Assembly (NCBI RefSeq): GCF_001610955.1
Contig: NZ_CP014335.1
Location: forward strand, 847,001-911,000
Direction: 5' to 3'
DNA: 64,000 nt
Source: Geobacillus thermoleovorans
GTDB lineage: Bacteria; Bacillota; Bacilli; Bacillales; Anoxybacillaceae
Part shown: positions 1 to 8,345 of the stretch, piece after piece
How the letters are laid out: the number at the start of each line of letters is the position of its first letter
How positions within the stretch are numbered: position 1 is the first letter of the stretch
Translations under genes and position numbers: made by a program
The notes under the pieces: generated by a model
Seen by the model: only the letters and a program-made list of their open reading frames with translations
What the model was told of the DNA's origin: nothing
The model's database searches: none

Positions 1-71
1 TGTATTTTTTTCGTCGCAAAGAAGAATCCTTTCTAATACCGATAGAAATATGAATTTTGGGGGAATGTATA

Positions 72-1310
72 TTGCAATTCGGCAATATAGTCGTTCAGGG
101 CGAAAATCTTTTGCTTATCAGCGGCTTATTGATAAGTTATGTCATGTTTTATTATGGTATTAAAGTATTAAAAATAGAGCGAAATATCATGGATTTAATT
201 TTGAACAGTTTTATTAACGGTGTACTTATTTGGAAATTTAGTTATGTCGTTTTACATCCGAATTCAGTTTTACAAAATCCGATGACAATCCTTTATTTTA
301 ATGGGGGATATGTTGGCATTAGTATGGCGATTGTTTTTATCACGGTCTATACTTGGCTATACGTAAAAAAGCAGAATATTCCTGTGGCTTCTTATACGCG
401 GGCAATGGTTCCAGTATATTTTGGCTATTTTAGCACTTTTGCATGGATCCGAGTAATGGAAAATTCCCAAAATTATTTCATCATTTTGCAAGCAATAGTA
501 GCGATTTGTTTTTTTATAGTAGCATCACGAGTCAAAACTCAAAAAACTTTATTGCAACTTCTGATATGGTTCCATCTCATTCAATTCGAACTAGCCCTGT
601 ATAAAAAATATGTTGTAAATACAGTAATCATATCAAAAGAAGTATGGTTGTACGGCTCTCTCGTTATCGTTTTTATATGTATTTCATATTGGTTAGAGAG
701 GCGAGAAAGAGAAGCGGCTCTTGAGGATAGGAACAAAGGACGGGGAAATGTAATCAATCAACTCGCTTTAGGTGTGATGGTGGTAAGTATTGCTGTATCT
801 TCTATTTTTAACAGTCAACAGGAAGCGGGAAAGGTCAAATCAAAATCAGTTCTATCTACTTCATTGGATTGGGGAAAAATCGGCACGAATAAAGGAGAGG
901 TTGCTCCGGATTTTGAATTACTTTCAATTACAGGGGATAAAATAAAATTGTCTGATTTGCGTGGAAAAACAGTGATATTGAATTTTTGGGCTACTTGGTG
1001 TCCGCCTTGCAGAGCTGAAATGCCGGAAATGCAAAAGTTCTACGAAAACAATAAAGATAGCAATGTAGAAATTTTGGCAGTCAACTTGACGAATAGCGAA
1101 AGAGGTTCTAATGCGGTGAGCGATTTTGTGGAAGCGAAAGGGATCACATTTAAAGTTGTGCTTGATGAGCAAGGAGACATTGGAAATCTATATGGTGCAA
1201 TAACGATTCCTACCTCGTATATCATTGATAAAAATGGAGTTATCAGAAATAAATATGTAGGTCCTATGTCTTATGAAACGATGGATCGCATGATTTCAGG
1301 AATTCAATAA
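72..1310 (+). CDS. Multi-TM membrane protein with C-terminal TlpA/ResA-like thioredoxin domain
   Basis: About 412 residues. The first ~230 residues are a run of hydrophobic segments (six or so membrane spans) whose opening (FGNIVVQGENLLL) loosely recalls prolipoprotein diacylglyceryl transferase. After a linker follows a periplasm-type thioredoxin fold with the redox motif WCPPC (Cys310 and Cys313) and a cis-proline-like TIPTSYIID stretch. The expected role is a membrane-tethered thiol-disulfide reductase acting outside the cytoplasm, fed by the CcdA encoded convergently downstream. Start: the longest frame opens at a TTG at 57, but the TTG at 72 sits at the proper distance behind a G-rich ribosome binding site (59-63), so I use it. 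The A+T-rich base composition differs from genes after 3 kb, suggesting acquisition. Domain call is secure for the C-terminus only. Confidence 0.75.
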   Translation: MQFGNIVVQGENLLLISGLLISYVMFYYGIKVLKIERNIMDLILNSFINGVLIWKFSYVVLHPNSVLQNPMTILYFNGGYVGISMAIVFITVYTWLYVKKQNIPVASYTRAMVPVYFGYFSTFAWIRVMENSQNYFIILQAIVAICFFIVASRVKTQKTLLQLLIWFHLIQFELALYKKYVVNTVIISKEVWLYGSLVIVFICISYWLERREREAALEDRNKGRGNVINQLALGVMVVSIAVSSIFNSQQEAGKVKSKSVLSTSLDWGKIGTNKGEVAPDFELLSITGDKIKLSDLRGKTVILNFWATWCPPCRAEMPEMQKFYENNKDSNVEILAVNLTNSERGSNAVSDFVEAKGITFKVVLDEQGDIGNLYGAITIPTSYIIDKNGVIRNKYVGPMSYETMDRMISGIQ

Positions 1311-1327
1311 AAGGTAAATGATGGTTC

Positions 1328-1380
1328 CCACTGAGTGGAAGTGACAGGAATTGTGACTATCCACTCAGGGGGATGTTTTT
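1328..1380. terminator. Intrinsic terminator between convergent tlpA-like and ccdA genes
   Basis: Arms CTGAGTGGA (1331-1339) and TCCACTCAG (1360-1368), extended by flanking C/G pairs, followed by a T-run at 1376-1380. It follows the stop of the upstream plus-strand gene. Confidence 0.6.
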
Positions 1381-1384
1381 GATA

Positions 1385-2092
1385 TTAAAAACCTGTGAAT
1401 CCTCCAAACAAATCGGTAAAAAAGATGATAATTTTTGTCATCCAATCAAAAAACAGCATAATTCCCATGATAACCATCAGAATTCCCCCGACTCTGACGA
1501 TGACAGTGTTATATTTTTTTATCCAATTTAACTTGCCGATAAAAAACGACATGATGAAAAAAGGCACGGCAAACCCTAATACATAGGCGAACATATATAA
1601 CATGGCTGCACTCGGTTTGGTAGCCGCCAACGCGATCACTGATACAAGAATTGGACCTGTGCAGGGAGTCCAGCCCGCAGCGAATCCTATGCCAATTAAA
1701 ATAGAGCCAAAATAACCGGAAGGCTTGTTCCGGAAAACTAACCGTTTATCTTTCATCATAAAGGAAGGTGAAAATACACCTAAAATGACGAGACCAAAAA
1801 AGACAATGAATAAGGCACTAATTTGTCTGATTAAATCTTGGTAATCAACGAATAGTTTTCCTATTACAGAAGTACCAAAACCAATAGCGATGAAGATGAC
1901 GGAAAAACCGAGCAAGAAAAAGAATGTATGGAGTATTGCTCGTTTTTGAAGCATCCCATTTTCTTTCTTTATTTCATCAACGGATACTCCAGTAATGTAA
2001 GATAAAAAAGCTGGGTATAGCGGTAAACAACAAGGGGATATAAAAGACAGTAATCCCGCTCCGAAAGCTAGAAATATATTGATATCGTTCAT
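1385..2092 (-). CDS. ccdA: Cytochrome c biogenesis protein CcdA (transmembrane thiol-disulfide transporter)
   Basis: 235 residues with about six membrane spans. Two cysteine sites typical of CcdA/DsbD-gamma are visible: [12 protein letters not shown] in the first span and GWTPCTGP in the fourth. CcdA passes reducing equivalents from cytoplasmic thioredoxin across the membrane to extracytoplasmic thioredoxin-like proteins, here probably the TlpA-domain protein encoded convergently. Start: the open frame extends upstream to 2329, but the ATG at 2092 has an AGAGAGG ribosome binding site and gives a normal CcdA N-terminus ([16 protein letters not shown]); the extra 79 residues are not CcdA-like and would run into the csoR control region. 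Confidence 0.88.
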   Translation of the reverse strand: MNDINIFLAFGAGLLSFISPCCLPLYPAFLSYITGVSVDEIKKENGMLQKRAILHTFFFLLGFSVIFIAIGFGTSVIGKLFVDYQDLIRQISALFIVFFGLVILGVFSPSFMMKDKRLVFRNKPSGYFGSILIGIGFAAGWTPCTGPILVSVIALAATKPSAAMLYMFAYVLGFAVPFFIMSFFIGKLNWIKKYNTVIVRVGGILMVIMGIMLFFDWMTKIIIFFTDLFGGFTGF

Positions 2093-2231
2093 ATTGATCG
2101 ATCCTCTCTTTTCGATCTTGATAACGATACTGTAAAATAAAATTGTGAATTTTTTGTGGAAAGCGGGCTTTTTCCTGCGCAGGTATTGATTACGGTTTTG
2201 TGGTGAACATGATTTGTAGAGGGTATCTCTG

Positions 2232-2260
2232 TTGCGTTTTATACCCATTACCGGTATAAT
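2232..2260 (+). promoter_or_regulatory. csoR-copA-copZ promoter with CsoR operator
   Basis: A sigma-A type promoter TTGCGT (2232-2237) - 17 bp - TATAAT (2255-2260) is overlapped by an inverted repeat ATACC...GGTAT at 2241-2257 that fits the G/C-centred operators of copper-sensing CsoR repressors. The operator fills the spacer and touches the -10 box, so repressor binding would exclude RNA polymerase. Confidence 0.7.
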
Positions 2261-2283
2261 GTAATTAAAAGAGGTGATGTTTG

Positions 2284-2595
2284 ATGAACCATTATGAAGA
2301 TCATAATATGGATAAAAAAATGGTTCCACGAACGGAACAGGAAATCGAAAGCATCATCAAGCGCTTGAAGCGCATCGAAGGACAAGTGCGCGGTGTGCAA
2401 AAAATGGTGGAGGACAATCGTTATTGTATTGATATTTTAGTGCAAATTTCAGCGATCACGGCAGCGTTAAATAAAGTAGGATTGAACTTGTTAGAACGTC
2501 ATGTCAGCCATTGTGTGTCTAAAGCGATCCGCGAAGGAAGTGGAGAAGAATCCATTCGCGAATTAATGGATGTCATTAAACAGTTCTCAAAGTGA
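2284..2595 (+). CDS. csoR: Copper-sensing transcriptional repressor CsoR
   Basis: 103-residue all-helical DUF156/CsoR-family repressor. The Cu(I) ligand set is present as Cys48, His73 and Cys77; the spacing (25 and 4 residues) equals that of Bacillus subtilis CsoR Cys45-His70-Cys74. It represses the downstream copA-copZ genes until Cu(I) binds. Start ATG at 2284 is 7-8 nt behind GAGGTG (2271-2276); a TTG one codon earlier is less likely. The stop lies 17 nt before the copA start, so the two are cotranscribed. Confidence 0.93.
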   Translation: MNHYEDHNMDKKMVPRTEQEIESIIKRLKRIEGQVRGVQKMVEDNRYCIDILVQISAITAALNKVGLNLLERHVSHCVSKAIREGSGEESIRELMDVIKQFSK

Positions 2596-2612
2596 AAGGA
2601 GTGGGAAGCATT

Positions 2613-5009
2613 ATGAGTGAACAAAAGCATGTCACACTTAGAGTGACCGGCATGACATGTGCCGCGTGCGCCAATCGGATTGAGAAAGTATTAAATAAGA
2701 TGGATGGCGTAGAAGCCAATGTCAATTTGGCAATGGAAAAAGCAACGATTAAATATGATCCATCGAAGCAAAATATAGCCGATATCGAAATGAAAATTGA
2801 GAATTTGGGGTATGGCGTTGCGACAGAAAAAGTGACGCTTGATATTGAAGGAATGACATGTGCGGCCTGTGCGACACGGATTGAAAAAGGGTTAAATCGG
2901 ATGGAAGGTGTTACAAGCGCTGCTGTCAACTTGGCGACAAACAGCGCGGTGGTCGAATACAAGGAGGGTGTCACATCTGTCGAAGACATTTTAGAGAAAA
3001 TCAAAAAGCTTGGGTACAGGGGGCAAATTCGAAACGAAGAACAAGACCATGCTGGTCGGAAAGAAGAGCGGCTGAAACAAAAACAACGGCAACTCGCCAT
3101 TTCCATCATCTTATCGTTGCCGCTGCTCTATACGATGCTGGCTCATATGCCGTTTGATATCGGCTTGCCGATGCCGCATTGGCTGATGAATCCGTGGTTC
3201 CAGCTTCTTTTAGCTACACCCGTTCAGTTTTACATCGGCGGTCCCTTCTATGTCGGGGCGTATCGGGCGTTGCGCAACAAAAGCGCCAACATGGACGTTC
3301 TCGTGGCGCTGGGGACATCGGCCGCGTACTTTTACAGCTTGTATGAAGCGTGGCGGACGCTTGGGAATCCTGACTATATGCCGAGGCTGTATTTTGAAAC
3401 GAGCGCCGTCTTGATTACGCTTGTGCTTGTCGGCAAATACTTTGAAGCGCTTGCGAAAGGGCGGACAACCGAAGCAATCTCGAAGTTGGTCAGCCTGCAG
3501 GCGAAGGAAGCGACCGTCATTCGGAATGGGGAAGAAATGAAAGTTCCGCTGGAGGAAGTGGTGATCGGCGATACGATCCTTGTCAAGCCAGGAGAAAAAA
3601 TTCCGGTAGACGGTACAGTCATCTCCGGCGCTTCTTCCGTAGACGAATCGATGATTACCGGTGAATCGATCCCGGTTGATAAGAAGGAAGGCGACTATGT
3701 GATCGGGGCGACGATGAATACGAATGGCGTACTGACCATTCGTGCCGAAAAAGTCGGAAAAGATACCGCGCTGGCCAATATCATTAAAATCGTTGAAGAG
3801 GCGCAAGGGTCGAAAGCCCCGATTCAGCGGATGGCGGATACCATTTCCGGCATTTTCGTACCGATTGTTGTCGGAATTGCGGTTGTTTCCTTTCTAATCT
3901 GGTACTTCTTCGTTGCGCCGGGTGATTTGGCCAAAGCTCTTGAGGTGGCCATCGCTGTTCTTGTCATCGCGTGCCCTTGTGCGCTCGGTTTGGCCACACC
4001 GACATCGATTATGGTCGGTACAGGAAAAGGGGCAGAACAAGGAATTCTCTTTAAAGGAGGTGAGTACCTAGAGGGAACGCATAAAATCAATGCCGTATTA
4101 CTCGATAAAACAGGAACCGTGACAAAAGGAAAACCGGAAGTCACCGATGTGCTAGCCTTCCGCGAGGACATGCTCGATTATGCGGTTTCCGCCGAGAGCG
4201 CTTCGGAGCATCCGCTGGCTCATGCGATTGTTGAATACGGGAAGAAACAAGCGATTTCGATGAAGCCATTGGAGCACTTCTCCGCCATTACCGGCCACGG
4301 AATTGAAGCTGTCATTGACGGAAAAAGCATCCTTATTGGGACGCGAAAATTGATGAAGGAACGCTCTGTAGCGATTTCTGTGCATGAAGATAAAATGGTA
4401 GAGCTTGAAAAACAAGGGAAAACAGTGATGCTCGTGGCCATCGATGGACAGCTTGCCGGCATCATTGCTGTCGCGGATACGGTGAAAGAAAGCTCGAAAG
4501 AAGCGATTCAAACATTAAAACAAATGGGCATCGATGTCTATATGGCAACAGGGGACAATCAACGGACAGCGGAAGCGATCGCCAATGAAGTAGGCATTGA
4601 GCATGTGTACGCCGAGGTGCTCCCGGAAAACAAAGCGAACATCGTCGAGGAATTGCAAAAGCAAGGAAAACGTGTGGCGATGGTCGGCGATGGGATTAAC
4701 GACGCTCCAGCTCTGGCCAAAGCGGATATTGGGATGGCGATTGGCACAGGAGCTGATGTCGCCATCGAGACCGCTGATGTGACCTTGGTCGGCGGCGATT
4801 TGCGCCATATCCCGAAAGCCATTGAGTTGAGCCGCCAAACGATGAAAAACATTCGGCAAAATCTGTTCTGGGCGTTGTTTTATAATACGATTGGCATTCC
4901 GGTCGCCGCTTTCGGATTATTGGAGCCATGGATCGCTGGAGCGGCGATGGCATTCAGCTCTGTGTCGGTTGTCGCCAACGCGCTTCGTTTGAAACGCGTG
5001 AAACTATAA
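2613..5009 (+). CDS. copA: Copper-exporting P1B-type ATPase CopA
   Basis: 798 residues, the normal length. Two N-terminal heavy-metal-associated domains each carry GMTCAAC (residues ~10-20 and ~78-90). The membrane domain holds the Cu(I) motif CPC (Cys454-Cys456); the phosphorylation loop DKTGT begins at Asp498, followed by SEHPL and GDGINDAP. It pumps Cu(I) out of the cytoplasm using ATP. Start: ATG at 2613 with upstream AAGGAG; the frame extends seven codons further but those overlap the ribosome binding site. Placed between its repressor gene and the chaperone gene copZ, as in B. subtilis. Confidence 0.96.
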   Translation: MSEQKHVTLRVTGMTCAACANRIEKVLNKMDGVEANVNLAMEKATIKYDPSKQNIADIEMKIENLGYGVATEKVTLDIEGMTCAACATRIEKGLNRMEGVTSAAVNLATNSAVVEYKEGVTSVEDILEKIKKLGYRGQIRNEEQDHAGRKEERLKQKQRQLAISIILSLPLLYTMLAHMPFDIGLPMPHWLMNPWFQLLLATPVQFYIGGPFYVGAYRALRNKSANMDVLVALGTSAAYFYSLYEAWRTLGNPDYMPRLYFETSAVLITLVLVGKYFEALAKGRTTEAISKLVSLQAKEATVIRNGEEMKVPLEEVVIGDTILVKPGEKIPVDGTVISGASSVDESMITGESIPVDKKEGDYVIGATMNTNGVLTIRAEKVGKDTALANIIKIVEEAQGSKAPIQRMADTISGIFVPIVVGIAVVSFLIWYFFVAPGDLAKALEVAIAVLVIACPCALGLATPTSIMVGTGKGAEQGILFKGGEYLEGTHKINAVLLDKTGTVTKGKPEVTDVLAFREDMLDYAVSAESASEHPLAHAIVEYGKKQAISMKPLEHFSAITGHGIEAVIDGKSILIGTRKLMKERSVAISVHEDKMVELEKQGKTVMLVAIDGQLAGIIAVADTVKESSKEAIQTLKQMGIDVYMATGDNQRTAEAIANEVGIEHVYAEVLPENKANIVEELQKQGKRVAMVGDGINDAPALAKADIGMAIGTGADVAIETADVTLVGGDLRHIPKAIELSRQTMKNIRQNLFWALFYNTIGIPVAAFGLLEPWIAGAAMAFSSVSVVANALRLKRVKL

Positions 5010-5030
5010 ACATTCAAGGAGGAATGGACG

Positions 5031-5234
5031 ATGACCATTACATTACAAGTACAAGGAATGACATGCGGACATTGCAAAGCGGCGGTGACCAATGCCCTTC
5101 AAGCGTTGGATGGCGTCAGCCGTGTAGAAGTGCATTTGCAAGAAGGAACTGTCGATGTGGAGTATGATGAAACAAAGGTCAGCGTAGAAAAACTGAAAGA
5201 AGCGATTGAAGAGCAAGGATATGATGTGAAATAA
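5031..5234 (+). CDS. copZ: Copper chaperone CopZ
   Basis: 67-residue single heavy-metal-associated domain with the Cu(I)-binding motif GMTCGHC near the N-terminus. It carries Cu(I) to CopA and can deliver it to CsoR. A 21-nt gap after copA contains AAGGAGG, and a strong terminator follows, closing the csoR-copA-copZ operon. Confidence 0.95.
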   Translation: MTITLQVQGMTCGHCKAAVTNALQALDGVSRVEVHLQEGTVDVEYDETKVSVEKLKEAIEEQGYDVK

Positions 5235-5244
5235 CATACGGAAG

Positions 5245-5275
5245 GTGCCCCGAAGTGATGACGGGGCACTTTTTT
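5245..5275 (+). terminator. Terminator of csoR-copA-copZ
   Basis: Perfect 8-bp stem GTGCCCCG (5245-5252) / CGGGGCAC (5262-5269) followed by TTTTTT (5270-5275). Confidence 0.9.
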
Positions 5276-5402
5276 ATCCAGAGCGTAACGGGACATTGTC
5301 ATCGCCTAAACGAGTGCTCGGCTGGGGAAAGTTTTTTCTCTTCTTGAAGAATATCGAGAAAGCGAGATGTTATAATGAAAATAACAGGCGCGGAAAAAAA
5401 GA

Positions 5403-5442
5403 GGGACTGACCCAAAACGCATTTGTGTTTTGGGTCAGCCCC
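5403..5442 (-). terminator. Dispersed hairpin repeat, copy 1 (terminator of the multicopper oxidase gene)
   Basis: 18-nt arms around a 4-nt loop (left 5403-5420, right 5425-5442), core GACCCAAAAC / GTTTTGGGTC. On the minus strand it starts 10 nt after the oxidase stop codon and is followed by TCTTTTTTT. A near copy lies at 30685-30724 (four differences over 43 nt). Confidence 0.8.
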
Positions 5443-5452
5443 TTCAGCTTTT

Positions 5453-7039
5453 TTATTCACCTTTATTGGTTGTGTCATTCGGATCTGGAGTATAGTCCGA
5501 TTTGTAGTCGGTATATTTGACTTCTGTCACCATTCCCGCTGAAGCATGGTGCAAGTCATGGCAATGGAACATCCAATTTCCCGGATTATCCGCTTTAAAC
5601 GCGACGACATATTCTTCACCAGGGTTTACATTTAAGGAATCCTTTATCAATGGAGAGCCTGTGACCGGCTTGCCGTTTTTGCTTAACACTTGGAAGAAAT
5701 GGCCGTGTAAATGCATCGGATGTACATCCATCGGCGAGTTGTTCACGATTTTTACTTTTACGAAATCTCCTGTCTTCACATGAATAGGCGCTGTGTCAGG
5801 ATACGTTTTCCCATTAATCGTGAAAATCATGCCATTTTTGCCCATGGCCGTTCCTAAATCCATTGTATACTCTACATCATATTTTTGGTCTAACGTAAAT
5901 GGACCTGTTTCATATTTTCCATATGTTGTCATATCCACGACAGGGAGGTTTTCTTTTGCATTTGCTTTGTCCGTATTGTTTGCTTGTCCTTCGTATTGAA
6001 TTTTCACTTTCATGCCATCGGTGCCTTTCATATTGCCGTGGCATTCCAGCAGCCATTCACCCGGGTTATTGGCGATAAACTCAATGTCGTAGCGCTCACC
6101 CGGAGCGATATTCAACAGTTCATCTTTGATTGGTTGCGGGTTCTTTAACGGTTGGCCGTCCGTTGCGACAATTTTAAACTCATGTCCATGCAAATGAAGC
6201 TTGTGGGACATGTACCCTGCATTGATCAGACGAAGCCGCACTTTTTCGCCTTTTTTCACTTTTAACGGTTGGACAGCAGCCCCGCTTTTTCCGTTAATCG
6301 TGAAAATATCGTACATATTCATATTATGTCCCATGCTGTTCATATCCATTTGTTGATTATCAGAGCTATTTCCATTATTCATATTACTATGATCCATGCC
6401 GCTCATATTCATGTCCATATGGCTTTCGGCGTCCGGGTCGCTCATCCATTCATCTAATACAAGCGTGTAATCTCGATCGACTTTTTCTTCATTTTTCGGT
6501 TCTACGATTAATGTACCGTATAATCCCTTGTCCACTTGCTCGGCGCTTTTTTGATGGGAATGATACCAATACGTTCCCGGCACGGTTGCTGTAAATTCAT
6601 ACGTAAACGTTTCACCCGGTTTAATGGCGTCCATCGTGACACCCGGTACTCCATCTTGGTTATTTGGAACAGGGTAGCCGTGCCAGTGAATCGTTGTCGG
6701 TTCCGGCAATTCATTTTTTACTACGATTTTTACTTTGTCTCCTTGCTTCACGCGGATTTGTGCACCAGGCACGGATCCATTATACGTGTATACCGGGAGT
6801 TTGATTTGACCATTAATGGGTAATAACGCTTCCTTCGCAGTAAGGTGAATTTCTTTCCCGGATAATACTTCTGTATTGGTTGCTAAAGGCAATTGCTGCT
6901 TGCTCGTTTCAGCGGAAGTATTTTCTTTTTCCATATTCATGCCGGACATGTCGTGTCCCTGCATGGAAGATGGATTTGAGCAAGCTGCGCCAATCGCTGC
7001 TACTCCTGCGAAAATGGCGCCAAGCAGCCATTTTTTCAT
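5453..7039 (-). CDS. Multicopper oxidase (laccase-like) lipoprotein with Met-rich segment
   Basis: 528 residues. The N-terminus is a lipoprotein signal (GVAAIGAAC, Cys20), so the enzyme should be anchored outside the membrane. Three cupredoxin domains follow: domain 1 with HWHG and HSH, domain 2, and domain 3 with HPMHLHGH and HCHDLHHASAGM, which together make the type 1 and trinuclear copper sites. Between domains 1 and 2 lies a Met/His-rich stretch (MDMNMSGMDHSNM and more) as in copper-tolerance oxidases that oxidise Cu(I). Domain 2 unusually keeps HLHGH and an ECH...M remnant of a type 1 site. Start: ATG at 7039 with AAGGAGGG upstream; the longer frame to 7162 lacks a signal peptide. Divergent or opposite to copA, its role is probably copper detoxification. 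Confidence 0.9.
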   Translation of the reverse strand: MKKWLLGAIFAGVAAIGAACSNPSSMQGHDMSGMNMEKENTSAETSKQQLPLATNTEVLSGKEIHLTAKEALLPINGQIKLPVYTYNGSVPGAQIRVKQGDKVKIVVKNELPEPTTIHWHGYPVPNNQDGVPGVTMDAIKPGETFTYEFTATVPGTYWYHSHQKSAEQVDKGLYGTLIVEPKNEEKVDRDYTLVLDEWMSDPDAESHMDMNMSGMDHSNMNNGNSSDNQQMDMNSMGHNMNMYDIFTINGKSGAAVQPLKVKKGEKVRLRLINAGYMSHKLHLHGHEFKIVATDGQPLKNPQPIKDELLNIAPGERYDIEFIANNPGEWLLECHGNMKGTDGMKVKIQYEGQANNTDKANAKENLPVVDMTTYGKYETGPFTLDQKYDVEYTMDLGTAMGKNGMIFTINGKTYPDTAPIHVKTGDFVKVKIVNNSPMDVHPMHLHGHFFQVLSKNGKPVTGSPLIKDSLNVNPGEEYVVAFKADNPGNWMFHCHDLHHASAGMVTEVKYTDYKSDYTPDPNDTTNKGE

Positions 7040-7168
7040 GTCGTTTTCCCTCCTTAAGCTTGTAGTGGGAGATGCAATGATATGATAAAAAATAGATGTG
7101 CAAAATGTATGGAGAAAATCGTTCAACTGAAATGTAAAAAAAGGCAAGCGATTCGGATTCACCGATGT

Positions 7169-8059
7169 CTAACGGTGGTAGGTAATCGCCTGCCGTCCCA
7201 TTTGAACCCAAGCGTCGATAAAGTCTTGTTTCGGCGCTTTTTGGTTTTTGACAGCGGTCAATGGATCATTGAAATAAATGTACTGCTCATCGTATCCCGT
7301 AATGAGCACCGCGTGTTCCCGGTACGTGATTTTGATCGGGCCTTGCGGGGTTTGCCATTCCCGAAAGGCAGAGGGAGGAAGAGGACGAAAGGTGGTGTTG
7401 GTGATCACCCAAACCGGTGTGCCTTTGGCCAAGTATGTATAGATGTTCTCAAACGATTGCCCTGTTAAGTCGATGATTTGGTTAGGCAAGTACCGCTCAG
7501 CCAACTGCTTGATCGGCTTATGGTACACGCCGTATCCAGGCTTCGATAACGTATACATATCGCCGACAAACCCTTCATTTGGGTGGCCGTAAAACACTTG
7601 GCCATTTCGCACTTGATACGGAGTAGGATTTTTCTTGATTTGTTTCGCCAACGTCATCTTATCGACGCGAATGCCGGCATGATTCAAGAGCATGGCCAAG
7701 CTGGTTACTTCGCATCCCCTCGGCAGTTCCGGAAGCTGAGACAAAAGGGGGGCGTCAATCAGGACGGATGTCCTTAGCGCTTGTTTCTTTGAAGAGGCAA
7801 CTGATCGATTCGCCTCCTTTGCTTGATTGCTGGGGGACGGATTGGTTTCTCTGCTGTTTCTGTTCTGTATGAAGGCTTTGATGGCATCGCCTGTCTGGGC
7901 CGAACTTGCATAATAGGATAATGAGGCGGCCAATAGCAAGAAACAGGAAATATACAATCCGAGCGACAGTTGATCCATCCTCCCGTTTAGAGGTCTTCTC
8001 AAGAGAACAAAACAAAGGGAAACGATGAGAAAAGTCAAAAAAAGGATAAACGCTAACAA
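7169..8059 (-). CDS. YvpB-like C39-family peptidase, membrane-anchored
   Basis: About 296 residues. A first hydrophobic segment ([19 protein letters not shown]) and a second ([16 protein letters not shown]) are followed by a papain-like C39_2 domain with a probable nucleophile in [10 protein letters not shown], the histidine in [12 protein letters not shown] and the FNDPL motif. The family is common in Bacillaceae (YvpB) but substrates are unknown. Start: the frame is open to 8185 but a TTG at 8059 lies 11 nt behind AAGGAG and directly opens the membrane segment; I favour it over the ATG at 8185. It is a single gene between the copper island and asnB. Confidence 0.7.
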   Translation of the reverse strand: MLAFILFLTFLIVSLCFVLLRRPLNGRMDQLSLGLYISCFLLLAASLSYYASSAQTGDAIKAFIQNRNSRETNPSPSNQAKEANRSVASSKKQALRTSVLIDAPLLSQLPELPRGCEVTSLAMLLNHAGIRVDKMTLAKQIKKNPTPYQVRNGQVFYGHPNEGFVGDMYTLSKPGYGVYHKPIKQLAERYLPNQIIDLTGQSFENIYTYLAKGTPVWVITNTTFRPLPPSAFREWQTPQGPIKITYREHAVLITGYDEQYIYFNDPLTAVKNQKAPKQDFIDAWVQMGRQAITYHR

Positions 8060-8219
8060 GCCATTCTCAACTCCTTTATAACACGTGTGTGTTTTTATAG
8101 TAACAGATCGATGTGCAAAAATGGTGAAATTCACACTTTCTCCATATTTTATCGTTAATATTATGAGAAACTGAAAATCTTGCAAGCAGTTTTCCTGAAA
8201 AAATGGAAACAGATTGTTT

Positions 8220-8248
8220 TTGAAACTTGATGTTGTGTACGATAGAAT
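8220..8248 (+). promoter_or_regulatory. Promoter of the asparagine synthetase gene
   Basis: TTGAAA (8220-8225) - 17 bp - TAGAAT (8243-8248), about 97 nt ahead of the start codon. Confidence 0.55.
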
Positions 8249-8345
8249 GAAAGTGTCTTTGTATAAATCATTTTAGTTTTAAACAAAAAGGTTTTTGGTG
8301 TTGTTTTTGGATTCTTCTTAGCAAAGTGGGGGGACAATCATCGCC

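Noticed and set aside
3210..3806. Long antisense frames inside copA and other high-G+C genes
   Set aside because: They mirror the codon structure of the sense gene and have no ribosome binding site or family match.
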